DNA of 45,760 nucleotides from NCBI RefSeq assembly GCF_030272695.1, contig NZ_JARFYN010000053.1, positions 1-45,760 on the forward strand, given 5' to 3'. The position numbers were made by a program, and so were the translations under genes. This document shows, piece by piece, positions 33,316 through 43,363 of this stretch. Below the pieces are notes generated by a model, which was given only the letters and a program-made list of their open reading frames with translations, made no database searches and was not told the DNA's origin. Numbering within the stretch: position 1 is the stretch's first letter; each line of letters opens with the position of its first letter. This DNA is from Martinezella calliandrae. GTDB taxonomy: Bacteria > Pseudomonadota > Alphaproteobacteria > Rhizobiales > Rhizobiaceae.

Positions 33316-33386
33316 GCCGGAAGGGCGATTTTGCATGCCGGGCTCAAAGCGTTTCGGCCGCCCGGCGCTGGTACTGGTAGAGGCAC

Positions 33387-34661
33387 ATGGCACGCATCGT
33401 GATGAAATTCGGCGGAACCTCCGTCGCGGATCTGGACCGTATCAAGAATGTCGCCCGCCATGTAAAACGCGAGGTCGACGCCGGCCATGAGGTCGCAGTC
33501 GTCGTTTCCGCCATGTCCGGCAAGACCAACGAACTGGTTGGCTGGGTGCAGAACACGCCCAAGGTCGCCGGCGCCGATCACTCGATTTATGATGCCCGTG
33601 AATACGACGCCGTCGTCGCTTCCGGCGAGCAGGTGACCTCGGGGTTATTGGCGATCGCACTGCAGGCAATGGGTATCAACGCCCGCTCGTGGCAGGGGTG
33701 GCAGATCCCGATCAGAACCGACAACGCCCACGGCGCGGCGCGCATTCTCGAGATCGACGGCAGCGAGATGATCCGCCGCATGCAAGAGGGCCAGGTGGCC
33801 GTTATCGCCGGCTTCCAGGGCCTTGGCCCCGACAACCGGGTCTCGACGCTCGGTCGTGGTGGCTCCGATACGTCTGCGGTGGCGATCGCCGCGGCCGTGA
33901 AGGCTGATCGCTGCGATATCTATACCGATGTCGACGGCGTCTACACGACCGATCCGCGCATCGAGCCGAAGGCGCGGCGTCTGAAGAAGATCGCTTTCGA
34001 AGAAATGCTGGAAATGGCCTCGCTCGGCGCCAAGGTGCTGCAGGTGCGTTCGGTCGAGCTGGCCATGGTCTTTAAGGTTCGCACTTTCGTGCGCTCCTCT
34101 TTCGAAGATCCCGATGCTCCGGGCATGGGCGATCTGTTGAACCCGCCCGGAACGCTGATTTGTGACGAGGAAGAAATCGTGGAACAGGAAGTAGTCACCG
34201 GCATTGCTTATGCCAAGGATGAAGCCCAGATCTCGCTGCGCCGTCTTGCCGACCGGCCGGGCGTCTCCGCCGCGATTTTCGGGCCTCTCGCCGAAAGCCA
34301 CATCAACGTCGACATGATCGTCCAGAACATTTCCGAAGACGGCTCCAAGACCGACATGACCTTCACGGTTCCTTCGGGCGATGTCGAAAAGGCGCTGCGC
34401 GTTCTCGGCGAAAACAAGGAAAAGATCGGCTACGACGTCATCCAAAACGAATCAGGCCTCGTCAAAGTCTCGGTCATCGGCATCGGCATGCGTTCGCACG
34501 CTGGCGTTGCTGCGACCGCTTTCCGGGCACTTGCCGAAAAAGGCATCAACATCAAGGCCATTACGACGTCAGAAATCAAGATTTCCATCCTGATTGACGG
34601 TCCTTATGCAGAACTGGCAGTCAGGACTTTGCATTCCTGCTACGGTCTGGATAAGAGTTGA
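33387..34661 (+). CDS. lysC: Aspartate kinase
   Basis: Aspartate kinase phosphorylates aspartate, the first step toward lysine, threonine, methionine and diaminopimelate. The 424-residue protein starts MARIVMKFGGTSVADLDRI, with the ATP/Asp-binding KFGGTSV at 7-13. GRGGSDTSAVAIAAA and DGVYTTDPRIEPKARRL complete the kinase domain. Two ACT domains follow from about residue 265 (RLADRPGVSAAIFGPLA and GIGMRSHAGVAATAFRALAE), the site of feedback control by lysine and threonine. A single-domain kinase without homoserine dehydrogenase. ptsP follows after about 100 bases, an arrangement I recall from other rhizobia. Confidence 0.97.
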   Translation: MARIVMKFGGTSVADLDRIKNVARHVKREVDAGHEVAVVVSAMSGKTNELVGWVQNTPKVAGADHSIYDAREYDAVVASGEQVTSGLLAIALQAMGINARSWQGWQIPIRTDNAHGAARILEIDGSEMIRRMQEGQVAVIAGFQGLGPDNRVSTLGRGGSDTSAVAIAAAVKADRCDIYTDVDGVYTTDPRIEPKARRLKKIAFEEMLEMASLGAKVLQVRSVELAMVFKVRTFVRSSFEDPDAPGMGDLLNPPGTLICDEEEIVEQEVVTGIAYAKDEAQISLRRLADRPGVSAAIFGPLAESHINVDMIVQNISEDGSKTDMTFTVPSGDVEKALRVLGENKEKIGYDVIQNESGLVKVSVIGIGMRSHAGVAATAFRALAEKGINIKAITTSEIKISILIDGPYAELAVRTLHSCYGLDKS

Positions 34662-34762
34662 TTCAGGACTGCTGACGACGAACCGCGACGGAGGTGCGTT
34701 TCGGCCAGCCCTGAAGTGGGCGACACTGGCACAATATCTTGATTTCGGGAGCTAGAGACGCA

Positions 34763-37030
34763 ATGAGAGACCTATCCGGCGGTCCACGCGTTCTGCTCAA
34801 GCGGCTGCGCGAACTCATGGCGGAGCCGCTGGAGCCGCAAGAGCGTCTTGACCGGATCGTTCGCCAGATCGCAAGCAACATGGTCGCAGAAGTCTGTTCG
34901 GTCTACGTGTTACGCGCTGATGGCGTTCTCGAACTCTACGCCACCGAAGGTCTGAAAAAAGAAGCCGTCCACTTGTCCCAACTGAAGATGGGCCAGGGCC
35001 TGGTCGGCACGATCGCCGCTTCCGCTCAACCGCTCAATCTCTCCGATGCGCAGTCGCATCCCGCCTTCCGCTACCTACCGGAAACCGGTGAAGAGGTCTA
35101 TCACTCCTTCCTCGGCGTGCCGATCCTGCGCACGGGTCGGTCGCTCGGCGTTCTCGTCGTACAGAATAAGGCGAGCCGCAACTATCGTGAAGAAGAGCTC
35201 GAGGCGCTCGAAACGACGGCGATGGTGCTGGCCGAGATGATCGCAACCGGCGAGCTGAAGAAGATTACCAAGCCGGGCCTCGAACTCGATCTGACCCGTT
35301 CGGTCACCATCGACGGCGACAGCTATAACGAAGGCATCGGCCTTGGCTATGTCGTGCTGCATGAGCCGCGCATCGTCGTCACCAATCTCCTGAACGAAGA
35401 TACCGAGAAGGAAATCCGCCGGCTGGCAGATGCACTCGGCTCTCTGCGCATCTCCATCGACGACATGCTGTCGCGCCGCGACGTCTCCATGGAAGGCGAG
35501 CATCGCGAGGTCCTAGAAACCTACCGCATGTTCGCGCACGATCAGGGCTGGGTGCGCAAGCTGGAAGAAGCTGTCCGCAACGGCCTGACCGCGGAAGCCG
35601 CGGTCGAAAAGGTGCAGAGCGACACCAAGGCGCGGATGATGCGCCTGACAGATCCATATCTGCGCGAGCGCATGCATGATTTCGAGGATCTGGCGAACCG
35701 GCTGCTCAGGCAGTTGATCGGCTATTCGGGTCGAACGACCGCCGAAGGTTTCCCGAGCGATGCGATCATTTTTGCGCGTGCCATGGGCGCCGCCGAATTG
35801 CTCGATTACCCCCGCGCCAATATTCGCGGCCTAGTGCTGGAAGAGGGGGCTGTCACTAGCCACGTCGTAATCGTCGCGCGCGCTATGGGTATTCCGGTGG
35901 TCGGTCAGGCCGCCGGGGTTGTGGCGCTCGCCGAAAACGGCGATCCCGTGATCATCGACGGCGATGGTGGCCATGTGCACCTGCGGCCGATGGCCGATCA
36001 CCAGCGTTCCTATGAAGAAAAGGTGCGTTTCCGCGCCCGCCGGCAAGAGCAGTTCCGGGCTCTGCGTTCGGTCGAACCGGTCACCAAGGACGGGCAGCGA
36101 ATTTCGCTGCTGATGAATGCCGGTCTGTTGGTCGATCTCCCGCAGCTTGCCGAATCCGGCGCGGAAGGCATAGGCCTGTTCCGCACCGAACTGCAATTCA
36201 TGATCGCGTCGACCATGCCGAAGGCAGAGGAGCAGGAAGCCTTCTACCGCAATGTCATGAAGCAGGCGGGCGGCCGCGTCGTCACCTTCAGAACGCTTGA
36301 TATCGGCGGCGACAAGGTCGTACCTTATTTCCGCGCTCATGAGGAAGAGAACCCGGCGCTCGGTTGGCGCGCCATTCGCCTGTCGCTCGATCGACCGGGC
36401 CTGCTGCGTACCCAGTTGCGCGCCATGCTGAAGGCAGCGGCGGAAGGCGAATTGAAGATGATGGTGCCGATGGTCACGGAGGTCTCCGAGATCGAAGCCG
36501 TGCGCGAACTCGTCCAGAAGGAAGTGCAGCATCTGTCGCGCTTCGGCCATAGCCTGCCGCGCAAGCTGCAGTTCGGCGCGATGCTGGAAGTGCCGGCGCT
36601 GCTGTGGCAGTTGGACGAGTTGATGGCGGCGGTCGATTTCGTCTCGGTCGGCTCCAACGATCTCTTCCAGTTTTCGATGGCGGTGGATCGCGGTAATGCC
36701 CGTGTCGCGGATCGTTTCGATCCACTCGGACGCCCGTTCCTGCGCATCCTTAGGCATATTGTGCGCGCCGGCGAGCGCAACAAGACGCCGGTGACGCTCT
36801 GCGGCGAACTTGCCGGCAAGACGATCTCGGCCATGGCACTGCTCGGTATCGGCTTCCGTTCGGTGTCGATGTCGCCAGCCGCAATCGGTCCGGTCAAGGC
36901 GATGCTGCTGGGTCTCGATCTCACGGCATTGTCCGAGGTCATGGAAGAAGCGCTGAATGACACGCATCCGAAAACCTCGATGCGCGATATCCTTGTCCGC
37001 TTCGCCGAGAGCCACAATATTCCATTATAG
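34763..37030 (+). CDS. ptsP: PEP-protein phosphotransferase EI-Ntr
   Basis: PtsP starts the nitrogen phosphotransferase chain, passing phosphate from PEP to NPr and then EIIA-Ntr. It has 755 residues. An N-terminal GAF domain, about 20-160 (ERLDRIVRQIASNMVAEVCS, LKMGQGLVGTIAASAQPLN), can sense glutamine/2-oxoglutarate in the family. The phosphohistidine is His367 in GAVTSHVVIVARAMGIPVVG, and the PEP-binding TIM barrel follows (GIGLFRTELQFM, FRTLDIGGDK, SVGSNDLFQFSMAVDRGN). The ATG at 34763 has a GGGAG ribosome site; a longer frame starts at 34739. It probably affects nitrogen, potassium and polymer regulation, as in relatives. prfA follows after 32 bases. Confidence 0.97.
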   Translation: MRDLSGGPRVLLKRLRELMAEPLEPQERLDRIVRQIASNMVAEVCSVYVLRADGVLELYATEGLKKEAVHLSQLKMGQGLVGTIAASAQPLNLSDAQSHPAFRYLPETGEEVYHSFLGVPILRTGRSLGVLVVQNKASRNYREEELEALETTAMVLAEMIATGELKKITKPGLELDLTRSVTIDGDSYNEGIGLGYVVLHEPRIVVTNLLNEDTEKEIRRLADALGSLRISIDDMLSRRDVSMEGEHREVLETYRMFAHDQGWVRKLEEAVRNGLTAEAAVEKVQSDTKARMMRLTDPYLRERMHDFEDLANRLLRQLIGYSGRTTAEGFPSDAIIFARAMGAAELLDYPRANIRGLVLEEGAVTSHVVIVARAMGIPVVGQAAGVVALAENGDPVIIDGDGGHVHLRPMADHQRSYEEKVRFRARRQEQFRALRSVEPVTKDGQRISLLMNAGLLVDLPQLAESGAEGIGLFRTELQFMIASTMPKAEEQEAFYRNVMKQAGGRVVTFRTLDIGGDKVVPYFRAHEEENPALGWRAIRLSLDRPGLLRTQLRAMLKAAAEGELKMMVPMVTEVSEIEAVRELVQKEVQHLSRFGHSLPRKLQFGAMLEVPALLWQLDELMAAVDFVSVGSNDLFQFSMAVDRGNARVADRFDPLGRPFLRILRHIVRAGERNKTPVTLCGELAGKTISAMALLGIGFRSVSMSPAAIGPVKAMLLGLDLTALSEVMEEALNDTHPKTSMRDILVRFAESHNIPL

Positions 37031-37062
37031 ACCAGAACGAATAAGAAGAATTGGAGTGTGGG

Positions 37063-38138
<1,076 letters not shown>

Positions 38139-38142
<4 letters not shown>

Positions 38143-39014
38143 CCAGAGGGCAAGGGCCAACCGTCGCCGAACTATTCCAGGAGGTGCGTGCCCGCTTTGT
38201 CGAGGCTGATCTCGACGATCCCGCCGCCGAAGCGCGCATTCTCGTCGGCGGTCTTCTCAATCTTTCTTCGACGGAGCTCGTCACACGCGGCTCCGAAATG
38301 GTCGCCCTGGACCGCGTGGAAGCGGCCCGCGCGGCGGTGGTGCGGCGGCTCAATCACGAGCCGGTACATCGTATCCTCGGCGAACGGGAATTCTACGGCC
38401 TGCCGTTGAAGCTATCGCCGGCGACGCTGGAGCCGCGGCCCGATACGGAAATTTTGGTCGATACCGTACTTCCGCACGCGCGACGTCTTGCATTAGAGTT
38501 TGGGAATATCCATATACTTGACATCGGAACGGGAACTGGGGCGATTTGTCTCGCATTACTCCATCAATGCCCGCAGGCGACGGGTATCGGTTCGGATATT
38601 TCAAGCGAAGCTTTGGAAACGGCGCGGGCAAATGCAGCGCGCAATGGCTTGGCGGCGCGGTTCGATACCGTGCAGGGAAGTTGGTTTGAAGCCATCCACG
38701 AACGATTTCACGTGATTGTCTCAAATCCGCCCTATATTGAGTCCAATGTCATTTCCACTCTCGCTCCAGAAGTAAAGAATTTCGATCCTCCGGCAGCTCT
38801 CGACGGCGGCCTTGATGGGCTGGATGCATACAGGGCGATCGCAAAGGATGCGGCGCGATTTCTACACCGAGATGGTATTTTGGGGGTGGAGATCGGTTAC
38901 AATCAGCGCAAGACGGTGACTTCGGTTTTTGAAGGAGCAGGATTTTTCCTAATCGAGGCTATTCGGGACTACGGCCACAATGACCGGGCTCTCGTGTTTA
39001 AACATCATCATTAA
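38139..39014 (+). CDS. prmC: Release-factor glutamine N5-methyltransferase
   Basis: PrmC methylates the glutamine of the GGQ motif of release factors. It has 291 residues. The N-terminal helical domain binds the release factor (FQEVRARFVEADLDDPAAEA); PVHRILGEREFYGL is a family signature. SAM motif I is HILDIGTGTGAICLALL at about 125-141, and the catalytic NPPY is at 196-199 (VSNPPYIES). Translationally coupled to its substrate gene prfA by ATGA. The codon style changes near 38480: the first third uses the GC-rich codons of the neighbours, while the rest uses many A/T-ending codons (TTA, GTA, GGA, AGG). All motifs are intact, so it should work. Confidence 0.95.
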
Positions 39015-39357
39015 CGCGACAATTTGCAGCAGGGTCATGGGACCCGTTGTTATCGCAAAGAAAAGGCTTGGATTTCCTGAGGAAGCGATATAGGTTGCGC
39101 TCACGCGTTGGGCGGCTGGGAATGGGCGAGAGGATTCGCCTCTCTTGGACAGCCTCGGGGATCCGCTCTTGTAAGAGTGTCAAAGGTTGAAGATAACCCA
39201 ATGCGTGATCAGTTAATCTGACGTAGTCGAGCGGCAGACGGGCGCTTAAGGCGCAGTTTGCTTGCGGCACGCAGGCCTTGGCTCGGAGCTATCCGGCCAT
39301 GGCGGCAGGTGCCGCGCATAATTTCATCCCAACGAAGAGAATTCAGGTGAAGGATCT
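39015..39357. other. Gene-free interval between prmC and DUF4167 gene
   Basis: An open frame on the minus strand (about 39270-38998) has no recognisable domain and no good ribosome site, so I do not call it. The low-GC style of the second part of prmC continues through much of this stretch, as if it came with the same recombination tract. I see no tRNA, repeat or clear promoter; the DUF4167 gene has no strong ribosome site but GTGAAGGAT lies just ahead of its ATG. Confidence 0.4.
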
Positions 39358-40050
39358 ATGAGGCCAGGACAGCAGAACAAGCGCGGTCGGGGGCGTGGTA
39401 ACAACAACGGCGGCGGCGGCGGCGGAAATAACAATAACAATTTCAACCGCAAGGGCTCTAACCCGCTGACCAGGACTTACGACAGCTCCGGTCCCGATGT
39501 GAAAATCCGCGGAACCGCACAGCATATCGCCGAGAAATATTCGGCTCTTGCCCGTGATGCACAAAGCTCCGGCGACCGCGTGATGGCGGAAAACTATCTT
39601 CAGCACGCTGAACACTACAATCGGATCATCGCCAGCGCTCAGGCGCAGATGCAGGAGCGTTATCAGCGCGACGAGCATCATAGCTATAACGATCGCGACA
39701 ACGCCGATCGTGACATGGACGATATCGATGCGAACGAGATGGACGATCAGCCGCCGATGGCTCCTCCTCCGGCGCGTGCGCATGCTGCTCCGGCCGTCGT
39801 CGCCCCTGCGCCCGAGCCAGAGGTTATCGATGGTACGGGCCCGCAGCCGGTGATCGAAGGCATCCCGGCCGAAGTGGCGATCGAGGAAGAAACGCCTGCG
39901 GCCGCTCCCGGCCAGCATGAGCGTCAGCCCCGCCGCCGCAACGCCGGCAACCGCCCCCGCCGCCAGCCGCGCCGCAGCGCCAATGGCGAAGCGCAGGACG
40001 AAGCTCCGGCGGGAGACGCCCCGGCGCTTGTCGAAGCCGCTTCGGAGTAA
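39358..40050 (+). CDS. DUF4167 family protein
   Basis: This 230-residue protein of an alphaproteobacteria-specific family has a low-complexity head of Arg/Gly and Asn/Gly runs (RGRGRGNNNGGGGGG). The conserved domain is at about 33-90: NPLTRTYDSSGPDVKIRG, AQHIAEKYSALARDAQSSGD and AENYLQHAEHYNRI. A very acidic Asp/Glu stretch follows, then a Pro/Ala linker and a basic Arg-rich end (RRNAGNRPRRQPRR). The RG-rich and basic ends suggest RNA binding; no function is proven. It ends at a strong terminator. Confidence 0.9.
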   Translation: MRPGQQNKRGRGRGNNNGGGGGGNNNNNFNRKGSNPLTRTYDSSGPDVKIRGTAQHIAEKYSALARDAQSSGDRVMAENYLQHAEHYNRIIASAQAQMQERYQRDEHHSYNDRDNADRDMDDIDANEMDDQPPMAPPPARAHAAPAVVAPAPEPEVIDGTGPQPVIEGIPAEVAIEEETPAAAPGQHERQPRRRNAGNRPRRQPRRSANGEAQDEAPAGDAPALVEAASE

Positions 40051-40082
40051 CCTCTGTCAAAGATGACTGAGACAAATTACAG

Positions 40083-40114
40083 AATGCCCGGAGCCTGCGT
40101 TCCGGGCATTTTGC
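40083..40114 (+). terminator. Intrinsic terminator after the DUF4167 gene
   Basis: AATGCCCGGA and TCCGGGCATT form a perfect 10-bp stem around an 8-base loop, followed by TT and GC. It lies about 30 bases after the stop codon. The T-run of the outer stem plus tail makes a plausible rho-independent end. Confidence 0.8.
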
Positions 40115-40561
40115 GTTCATAGCCTGGCGGCACCATTGTTCGAAAAGGGCGGCGCATAGCGTCACCTCGGCCAGGCCCGGGAGGAGCGAGCCTGCTTCAC
40201 CGCCTGGCGATGGATCTTCTGCCATACGCCGCCGCTGACCACGCTGTGCCTTGACATGACGGCACGACTGGTATTTGCGGGAACGCGAACGCCGGAAGCT
40301 GCCCTACCCTCTGTTGACCGGCTCTGTCACTGAACGGATCGAGAGCGTCTCACGCGGTTTGATGTCTGGTGAGAGGCGCGCGGACGGGCACTGTTTTTCC
40401 CGCTTATCACCCTTTAAACTCTTCAAATCCGGTCCCATATTCTGACCAGTTGCTGCGCCGCAAATCTCACTAGGCGGTGGGCCGGCCTGCCTTTTCAGGG
40501 GGCTCAATCTCAGTCATCGGTCTGCGCCGGTCAGGGCAGGGCGATTCATGGAGGTCCGATA
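40115..40561. other. Long upstream region of clpB
   Basis: About 450 bases without a believable gene. Small minus-strand frames here have no domain. The right half holds the predicted heat-shock promoter (40405-40441). GGAGG at 40553-40557 is the clpB ribosome site. The remainder (40115-40400) shows nothing I can name. Confidence 0.5.
40405..40441 (+). promoter_or_regulatory. Sigma-32 (RpoH)-like promoter of clpB
   Basis: TATCACCCTTTAAA at 40405-40418 matches the extended heat-shock -35 TNTCNCCCTTGAA with one mismatch, and CCCATATT at 40434-40441 matches the -10 CCCCATNT with a spacer of 15. It would start transcripts about 110 bases before clpB, a known heat-shock gene. Predicted by eye only. 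Confidence 0.55.
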
Positions 40562-43162
40562 ATGAATATTGAAAAATACTCCGAGCGGGTGCGAGGCTTT
40601 TTGCAATCCGCGCAAACCAACGCGCTGGCGCAGGGGCACCAGCAATTCACTCCCGAACATGTGCTGAAGGTGCTTCTCGACGACGATCAGGGCATGGCCG
40701 CGTCGTTGATCGAGCGCGCTGGTGGCGATGCCAAGGCCGCGCGTCTTGCCAATGACGCCGCACTTGCCAAACTGCCGAAAGTGTCGGGCGGCGATGGCCA
40801 GGTCTATCTCGCACAGCCGCTCGCCAAGGTGTTTACGACGGCCGAAGATGCTGCCAAGAAGGCCGGCGATAGTTTCGTCACCGTGGAGCGCCTATTGCAG
40901 GCCCTGGCGATAGAGTCTTCGGCATCGACGTCCGCCACGCTGAAGAAAGCCGGCGTGACGCCCGTCGGGCTCAATCAAGTCATCAACGACATCCGCAAGG
41001 GCCGTACCGCTGATTCCGCCAATGCGGAACAGGGCTTCGACTCCTTGAAGAAATATGCCCGCGACCTCACCGCCGAGGCCCGCGAAGGCAAGCTCGATCC
41101 GGTGATCGGCCGCGACGACGAAATCCGACGCACTATTCAGGTTCTGTCCCGCCGCACGAAGAACAATCCTGTGCTGATCGGCGAGCCCGGCGTCGGCAAG
41201 ACGGCGATCGTCGAAGGTCTGGCGTTGCGTATCGTCAATGGCGACGTTCCGGAATCGCTGAAGGACAAGAAGCTCATGGCGCTCGACATGGGCGCCTTGA
41301 TTGCCGGCGCGAAATTCCGTGGCGAGTTCGAGGAGCGGCTGAAGGCCGTGCTCAACGAAGTGCAGTCGGAAAATGGCGAGATCATCCTCTTCATCGACGA
41401 AATGCACACCTTGGTCGGCGCCGGCAAGGCCGATGGCGCCATGGATGCCTCGAACCTCTTGAAGCCCGCGCTTGCCCGCGGCGAGCTGCACTGCGTCGGC
41501 GCGACCACGCTCGACGAGTACCGCAAGCATGTCGAGAAGGATCCGGCGCTTGCCCGTCGTTTCCAGCCTGTCATGGTCGACGAGCCGACGGTCGAGGACA
41601 CGATCTCGATCCTGCGTGGCCTGAAGGAAAAATACGAGCAACACCATAAAGTCCGCATCGCCGATGCCGCACTGGTCGCTGCCGCGACCTTGTCGAACCG
41701 CTACATCACAGACCGCTTCCTGCCGGATAAGGCCATCGATCTGATGGATGAAGCCGCTGCCCGGCTGCGCATGCAGGTGGACTCCAAGCCGGAAGAACTC
41801 GACGAACTCGATCGACGCATCATCCAGCTCAAGATCGAGCGCGAGGCGCTGAAGAAGGAAACCGACCAGTCCTCGGCCGACCGGCTGAAGCGGTTGGAGA
41901 CCGATCTTACCGCACTGGAAGAGGAAGCCGATGCGCTGACCGCACGCTGGCAGGCCGAAAAGCAGAAGCTGGGCCTTGCTGCCGATCTGAAGAAAAAGCT
42001 CGACGAGGCACGCAACGAACTGGCGATCGCTCAGCGCAAAGGCGAATTCCAGCGCGCGGGCGAACTTGCTTACGGCGTGATCCCGAACTTGGAGAAGGAA
42101 CTTCAGGCTGCCGAAGAGCAGGACGGCGGTCGTGATTCCATGGTGCAGGAAGTCGTCACCGCCGACAACATCGCCCATGTCGTTTCCCGTTGGACCGGGA
42201 TACCCGTGGACAAGATGCTGGAAGGCGAACGCGACAAGCTGCTCAGGATGGAAGACGAACTGGCGAAGTGGGTGGTCGGACAGGGCGATGCCGTTCAGGC
42301 GGTGTCGCGTGCCGTTCGCCGCTCGCGGGCGGGCCTGCAGGATCCGAATCGCCCGATCGGCTCGTTCATTTTCCTCGGCCCGACCGGCGTCGGCAAGACG
42401 GAGCTCACCAAGGCGCTGGCCCGCTTCCTTTTCGATGACGAGACGGCCATGGTGCGCATGGACATGTCGGAATACATGGAGAAGCACTCCGTTGCCCGGC
42501 TGATCGGCGCCCCTCCCGGCTATGTCGGCTATGAGGAAGGCGGCGCGCTCACCGAATCCGTCCGCCGCCGACCTTATCAGGTCGTCTTGTTCGATGAGAT
42601 CGAGAAGGCGCATCCGGACGTCTTCAACGTTCTGCTCCAGGTTCTGGACGACGGGCGCTTGACGGACGGCCAGGGCCGCACGGTCGATTTCCGCAATACC
42701 ATGATCATCATGACCTCGAACCTCGGTGCCGAATACCTGACGCAGTTGAAGGAAGGAGACGACAGCGATCTGGTGCGCGAGCAGGTAATGGACGTCGTAC
42801 GGGCGCACTTCCGGCCGGAATTCCTGAACCGCGTCGACGAGATCATCCTGTTCCATCGCCTGAAGCGCGAGGAGATGGGGGCGATCGTCACTATCCAGCT
42901 GGAACGGCTGTTGAAGCTGTTGTCGGAGCGCAAGATCACTCTCGATCTCGACGACGATGCCCGCAACTGGCTTGCCAACAAGGGTTACGATCCGGTCTAT
43001 GGCGCAAGGCCGCTGAAGCGTGTGATCCAGAAATATGTTCAGGATCCGCTCGCCGAACAGATCCTCTCCGGTCAAGTGCCGGATGGATCTGTGGTCAAAG
43101 TTAACAGCGGCTCCGACCGGCTGCTGTTCCGCGCGCGCCAGCCCGTCAACGAAGCGGCATAA
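40562..43162 (+). CDS. clpB: ATP-dependent disaggregase ClpB
   Basis: ClpB is a hexameric AAA+ unfoldase that pulls proteins out of aggregates together with DnaK. It has 866 residues. The N-terminal Clp repeats are at 1-145. The first AAA+ module has Walker A GEPGVGKT at 207-214 and Walker B IILFIDEMHTLVG. The coiled-coil M domain at about 405-530 (ERDKEALKKETDQSS region, EEEADALTARWQAEKQKL) marks ClpB as opposed to ClpA. The second module has GPTGVGKT and VVLFDEIEKAHPDVF, then the sensor-2 GARPLKR. Ribosome site GGAGG lies ahead of the ATG. A heat-shock-type promoter lies upstream. Confidence 0.98.
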   Translation: MNIEKYSERVRGFLQSAQTNALAQGHQQFTPEHVLKVLLDDDQGMAASLIERAGGDAKAARLANDAALAKLPKVSGGDGQVYLAQPLAKVFTTAEDAAKKAGDSFVTVERLLQALAIESSASTSATLKKAGVTPVGLNQVINDIRKGRTADSANAEQGFDSLKKYARDLTAEAREGKLDPVIGRDDEIRRTIQVLSRRTKNNPVLIGEPGVGKTAIVEGLALRIVNGDVPESLKDKKLMALDMGALIAGAKFRGEFEERLKAVLNEVQSENGEIILFIDEMHTLVGAGKADGAMDASNLLKPALARGELHCVGATTLDEYRKHVEKDPALARRFQPVMVDEPTVEDTISILRGLKEKYEQHHKVRIADAALVAAATLSNRYITDRFLPDKAIDLMDEAAARLRMQVDSKPEELDELDRRIIQLKIEREALKKETDQSSADRLKRLETDLTALEEEADALTARWQAEKQKLGLAADLKKKLDEARNELAIAQRKGEFQRAGELAYGVIPNLEKELQAAEEQDGGRDSMVQEVVTADNIAHVVSRWTGIPVDKMLEGERDKLLRMEDELAKWVVGQGDAVQAVSRAVRRSRAGLQDPNRPIGSFIFLGPTGVGKTELTKALARFLFDDETAMVRMDMSEYMEKHSVARLIGAPPGYVGYEEGGALTESVRRRPYQVVLFDEIEKAHPDVFNVLLQVLDDGRLTDGQGRTVDFRNTMIIMTSNLGAEYLTQLKEGDDSDLVREQVMDVVRAHFRPEFLNRVDEIILFHRLKREEMGAIVTIQLERLLKLLSERKITLDLDDDARNWLANKGYDPVYGARPLKRVIQKYVQDPLAEQILSGQVPDGSVVKVNSGSDRLLFRARQPVNEAA

Positions 43163-43191
43163 GCGATCGCTCCAAAGCATGAACTCATGAG

Positions 43192-43216
43192 ATGGCGGCC
43201 CTCGGGTCGCCATTTT
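43192..43216 (+). terminator. Hairpin terminator after clpB
   Basis: ATGGCG...CGCCAT with an inner CCC/GGG forms a stem-loop followed by TTTTC, about 30 bases after the clpB stop. Moderate quality because of mismatches inside the stem. Confidence 0.55.
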
Positions 43217-43363
43217 CGAGACCCGTGCCGCAGTCGCCTTGCAAGGCGGTTCTCTTCTGTGATGTTGCTGACGATGCCGATGCGGAGTTGATTGTCTTGC
43301 TTGGGCGCAGCGTCACCTAAAATTCCCGGTTGCCGTGGCAATGGCCGGCAAGTGGGACATCGA

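Noticed and set aside
35831..37015. Long minus-strand frame opposite ptsP
   Set aside because: Antisense shadow of the conserved PEP-binding domain; no recognisable motif.
38998..39270. Minus-strand frame after prmC
   Set aside because: It starts without a ribosome site, has no domain, and overlaps the end of prmC; not supported as a gene.
40892..43213. Long minus-strand frame of 773 codons opposite clpB
   Set aside because: Mirror frame of a highly conserved GC-rich gene; rich in His/Gln/Arg/Asp with no domain and no ribosome site.
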